DNA of 8,690 nucleotides from UBA6168 sp964643005. Its GTDB lineage: Bacteria > Bacteroidota > Bacteroidia > Chitinophagales > Saprospiraceae. The stretch covers positions 1-8,690 of the forward strand of contig CAZXQI010000139.1 of the NCBI GenBank assembly GCA_964643005.1. The letters are read 5' to 3'. Below, piece after piece: positions 6,269 to 8,690 of the stretch. The first letter of the stretch is position 1. Each line of letters opens with the position of its first letter. The notes under the pieces were generated by a model, which worked only from the letters and a program-made list of their open reading frames with translations, was not told the origin of the DNA and ran no database searches. The position numbers were made by a program, and so were the translations under genes.

Positions 6269-7852
6269 TTACCGCAGGCCAAACTTAGTGCCCAAGTAAA
6301 TCGAGAAGGTGTAAAACTTGTCCTTATTAGCTCCAATTCCTTCCGACAAAAGGTAGTGCTGATAGTTGGGCTGCGCAAAAACACTCCACCGGGGAGTGAT
6401 GTAGCGCTCTACGCCCAGGCCTATATTGGCGGTCAGGAAGTAGTTATTCTTTAGGCTGCCGCCATCCACCAATCCATCGGGAAACTCTTTTTCCTGACGA
6501 ATAGACCTGTCATCTTCGGGCATAGAAGGAATGGGCGACATGTACGCAAAATTGGGAAGGCGCGTGCGCTCAATTTCGTAAACAGAAGAGGCGACAAAGT
6601 GATTGGAAATTCCTCCTAAGCCATAAAAACGCCAGTTGCCATTGTCCACAAAATGGTACTGAACGTTGAGAGGTACCTGCAACAAATCCAGTTGAATACC
6701 GTGGAAGTCCTCCCTGATATAGTAATTGACCGTTTTAAAAAGAAAGACCGGCGTGTTGGGGATGTAGCGTTTGAAAGAATAAATCCCACCGGTTTGAACT
6801 TCCCATTTTTCTTTTTTCCAACTTACCAAAATGCCGGCGCCATACCCGCCTGCCGCTGTCGTATCAGAGGAAGTGGCAATCAGGGTATCGAACACGCTCA
6901 GCTTGGCCGAAGGGGTAAAGACGTAGTTAATATCCGTCGTGGATAATATGCTGAAACGAAGTTCCTTTTTCTGGCTTGGCAATGGCAGAGCAATGCGGGG
7001 CGTCTCCCAGGTGTAATCAGGCTTTACCTGGCCGATCTTTGTGGCCAGCGAAGTCAGACCGAATTCGGACTCTGGCATTTGCAGGGCGGTACTCAACTTC
7101 CTACTCTTTCCAATCTCTGCATTGTCTTCGTATTCTATATTTTTCAAATTTCCGGCAGGTAATAAACTCAAATTACGGCTATCTGCCGACGCTGTACCGA
7201 AGCCTCCATTATCGCCGCCAGGAACCTGTCCCCCGCCTTTCAGCGCAAGATCCGAAGTATTTGAAGCGGGTCGCAGAGCCTTATTGCTCTGGTCGTCGGC
7301 AGAGATTATTAAATCGGATACCTGATTTTTATTTTCAGAAATCACCGGCTCGCGCCGGGTAGGATAGGCAGCATTACTTACCACCGGCCCAGAATGTGTT
7401 TTCTCTATTTCCGGCACGAATCGGGCAATGGCCAGCAGCAATAAAGTCATGAGCGCAACTTCGGCGATCTTGTAACTGTAAAGGGAATACCTCAGTTGAA
7501 GTTCCTGCTCGAGGCGATGAGCCATCAATTGCCAGTGTTGTTGGCGGTAAGGCGCCCGAATGTTACCAATCTTCTCCTGAACGGTATTGTCAATGGCGGC
7601 TTCGCTTTCAATCACTTCGGCGGCTTCATCCGCTTCTATCATTTGCTGCATGAGCGCCCAGGAACCGGCGCTCAGCGGCGCTTCCAATTCTTCGAGTTTG
7701 CCAAAAACTATCTTATCTAAGATTGGCTCTTCGCTCAGCGTCTCACTTTCTAAGCGCTCCTCGAACGCCTTCCATGCGTCAGCATCGAAGGGTCTCTCCA
7801 GGCTCTCCAATGCTTTCCTGATATTTTCGTCGAAATGCTTTTCAGTTTTCAT
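6269..7852 (-). CDS. Putative anti-sigma-like membrane protein: three cytoplasmic repeats, one TM helix, beta-barrel-like C-terminus
   Basis: The 527-residue protein overlaps the end of the ECF sigma gene by 11 bp (ATGAAAACTGA), as expected for a translationally coupled partner. Residues 8-115 hold three copies of a roughly 28-residue acidic helical module with invariant Asp, Pro and Trp. Residues about 129-147 form a single TM helix. With no signal peptide before it, the repeats should be cytoplasmic. Residues 148-294 are a polar, low-complexity linker (Ser/Gly/Asn-rich). Residues about 298-527 alternate aromatic and polar positions, with Gly-rich turns and strands such as WEVQTGGIYSF, LNVQYHFV, RFYGLGGIS and FSIYLGTKFGLR, like the eight-stranded 'outer membrane beta-barrel' domain of Bacteroidota. 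A barrel-like domain behind an inner-membrane anchor is topologically odd. I infer an anti-sigma or sensor role from gene order; no catalytic motif is seen. Confidence 0.85.
   Translation of the reverse strand: MKTEKHFDENIRKALESLERPFDADAWKAFEERLESETLSEEPILDKIVFGKLEELEAPLSAGSWALMQQMIEADEAAEVIESEAAIDNTVQEKIGNIRAPYRQQHWQLMAHRLEQELQLRYSLYSYKIAEVALMTLLLLAIARFVPEIEKTHSGPVVSNAAYPTRREPVISENKNQVSDLIISADDQSNKALRPASNTSDLALKGGGQVPGGDNGGFGTASADSRNLSLLPAGNLKNIEYEDNAEIGKSRKLSTALQMPESEFGLTSLATKIGQVKPDYTWETPRIALPLPSQKKELRFSILSTTDINYVFTPSAKLSVFDTLIATSSDTTAAGGYGAGILVSWKKEKWEVQTGGIYSFKRYIPNTPVFLFKTVNYYIREDFHGIQLDLLQVPLNVQYHFVDNGNWRFYGLGGISNHFVASSVYEIERTRLPNFAYMSPIPSMPEDDRSIRQEKEFPDGLVDGGSLKNNYFLTANIGLGVERYITPRWSVFAQPNYQHYLLSEGIGANKDKFYTFSIYLGTKFGLR
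7508..7831 (-). repeat. Three tandem D-x12-P-x5-W-x7-E modules in the N-terminus
   Basis: Residues 8-35, 46-73 and 88-115 align without gaps. Asp8/46/88 is followed after exactly 13 residues by Pro21/59/101, after 6 more by Trp27/65/107, and after 8 more by Glu35/73/115, itself preceded by [RM]-[LI]. An [LI]-x2-[LI]-x-x-P pattern precedes each Pro. The periods are 38 and 42 residues. The DNA copies have diverged, so this is an old protein-level duplication. It probably forms three similar helical hairpins in the cytoplasm. Confidence 0.85.
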
Positions 7853-8426
7853 ACGTCGTCAACTGCTCTCTGCTCACTTCGTACTTGCGAAGCAGCATCT
7901 CTTGCAATTTATTTCTTGCTTTAACCAGATTTGAACGGGAGGTACTTTCCGTGATATTCAGCAGCTCAGAAATTTCCTTGTGCGAATATCCTTCGATAAC
8001 GTACAAATTAAATACCGCTCTGTAAGCCGGCGATAAATCTTGAATGGCCTGGAGGATTTCCTTTTCGGAAAGCTGGCTCAACGCATCAGCATCGGGGGCG
8101 CTCAGACTGTACGCAGTTTCAATGTCCTCCGTGCGGCGCCTCACCATCTTGCGATAGTAGTCAATCGCCGTGTTCACCATGATGCGCCGAATCCACGAGT
8201 TGAGGGAAGTGCCCGGTTCGTAGCGGTGAAGATTTTTGAATACTTTGATGAATCCTTCATGAAGGATGTCTAATGCCTCGTCCTGGTTGCCGGCATAGCG
8301 TAGGCACACCCCCATCATTCTGGGGTAATGCTCTTCATAAAGCGTCTTCTGCGCCCAGCTCTCCTTGCGGATGCAGGCGGCAATGAGATCGCTTTCCTGA
8401 CTGCTAAATGATAATGCGATGTCCAT
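7842..8426 (-). CDS. ECF-family RNA polymerase sigma factor
   Basis: The 194-residue protein has the two-domain ECF layout. Sigma region 2 spans about 14-94, with the core-binding signature DEALDILHEGFIKVF (49-63) and the -10-recognition segment SLNSWIRRIMVNTAIDYYRK (74-93). A short linker follows, then region 4 at about 124-178 with its helix-turn-helix near 147-172 (YSHKEISELLNITESTSRSN). It would direct RNA polymerase to a specific promoter set on an envelope signal and be held inactive by a membrane partner. The overlapping downstream gene is the candidate partner. The stop codon lies inside the first codons of that gene. The ATG at 8426 places region 2 near the N-terminus as usual. Its regulon cannot be read from this window. 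Confidence 0.95.
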   Translation of the reverse strand: MDIALSFSSQESDLIAACIRKESWAQKTLYEEHYPRMMGVCLRYAGNQDEALDILHEGFIKVFKNLHRYEPGTSLNSWIRRIMVNTAIDYYRKMVRRRTEDIETAYSLSAPDADALSQLSEKEILQAIQDLSPAYRAVFNLYVIEGYSHKEISELLNITESTSRSNLVKARNKLQEMLLRKYEVSREQLTTYEN

Positions 8427-8690
8427 GCAAATGCTGATAAGGTTTGTGGTTGCCCCAGCTACAATCGCCTGATTTACAGGTTTGAAACGTGAGGGGGTAG
8501 GTTTTTGCTGCTACTATCCGGCAACAAAGTTTAAGCAAGATAGGAAGAATTTTATTCGCAGCAAAAAAACGACAAGCGGCAAGAGGGCGCATAGAGCATT
8601 AGTGAAATTAAATCATCGGATTGATTTTCTCCTTCGTCCTGACTTGTCCCTTTTAGTGCGGTGCGAATAATTTCGCGATAATTTCATTCA
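8427..8690. other. Upstream region of the sigma operon; no gene seen
   Basis: Short open frames here have non-ATG starts or overlap the sigma gene, and none resembles a protein. No exact TAnnTTTG element is found on the minus strand, so the sigma operon may use its own ECF-type promoter. The one structural feature is the 9-bp inverted repeat described separately. Confidence 0.5.
8552..8670. repeat. 9-bp inverted repeat, arms 101 bp apart
   Basis: TTATTCGCA at 8552-8560 is the exact reverse complement of TGCGAATAA at 8662-8670. The arms lie about 125 and 240 bp upstream of the sigma start. They could be two binding sites for a regulator or two halves of a long hairpin. A 9-bp match of this kind can also arise by chance. 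Confidence 0.3.

Noticed and set aside
6218..6454. Plus-strand open frame starting directly after the mazG stop
   Set aside because: It starts with TTG and runs antisense to the barrel-like end of the minus-strand gene, without domain character.
6976..7362. Plus-strand 128-codon open frame
   Set aside because: It is antisense to the linker and neighbouring region of the sigma-coupled membrane protein, and its composition is typical of a shadow frame.
8404..8592. Minus-strand 62-codon frame overlapping the sigma start
   Set aside because: It overlaps the conserved start of the sigma gene in another frame and has no recognisable features.
8482..8670. Plus-strand 62-codon frame in the right-hand intergenic region
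   Set aside because: TTG start, no promoter or domain evidence, and residue content like random sequence.

Overview
The window looks like chromosomal DNA from a Bacteroidota bacterium, probably a Saprospiria-type lineage (inference). The signs are a predicted type IX secretion (T9SS) C-terminal sorting domain, two promoter-like TAnnTTTG elements, no Shine-Dalgarno sequences at usable distance from the starts, a Bacteroidota-style ECF sigma factor followed by a membrane-anchored protein with a beta-barrel-like end, and moderate GC. There are no mobile elements, tRNA or rRNA genes, or CRISPR arrays.

Layout, left to right. (1) 1-265: regulatory region with two TGACA-N3-TGTCA-type palindromes 31 bp apart, followed by a sigma-54-like -24/-12 element. 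(2) 266-724 (+): Hsp20 small heat-shock chaperone, ending in a terminator-like hairpin. (3) 1036-1563 (+): small lipoprotein of unknown function behind a TAnnTTTG promoter element. (4) 1724-4876 (+): secreted thermolysin-like (M4) metallopeptidase preproprotein with propeptide, complete catalytic site, a beta-propeller-like region and a T9SS sorting domain. (5) About 4961-5005: hairpin able to terminate both strands, lying between the peptidase gene and a convergent small gene. (6) 5030-5254 (-): small one-TM four-cysteine protein resembling NqrM (DUF539). (7) 5408-6217 (+): two-domain MazG nucleotide pyrophosphohydrolase, divergent from (6). (8) 6269-7852 (-) and 7842-8426 (-): two-gene unit transcribed leftward, an ECF sigma factor overlapping by 11 bp a protein built as three cytoplasmic repeats, one TM helix, a periplasmic linker and a beta-barrel-like C-terminus. 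(9) 8427-8690: upstream region of the sigma gene, with no gene seen.

Two groups of genes appear to work together. The sigma factor and the overlapping membrane protein look like a cell-envelope signalling pair in which the second protein would act as anti-sigma factor; this is inferred from order, overlap and architecture. The lipoprotein and the secreted protease are adjacent on the same strand and both are exported, but a functional link is not shown. The remaining genes (Hsp20, NqrM-like, MazG) are housekeeping or stress genes with no evident link to each other. The most interesting items are the triple-repeat/TM/barrel protein and the paired palindromes with a sigma-54-like promoter upstream of hsp20.
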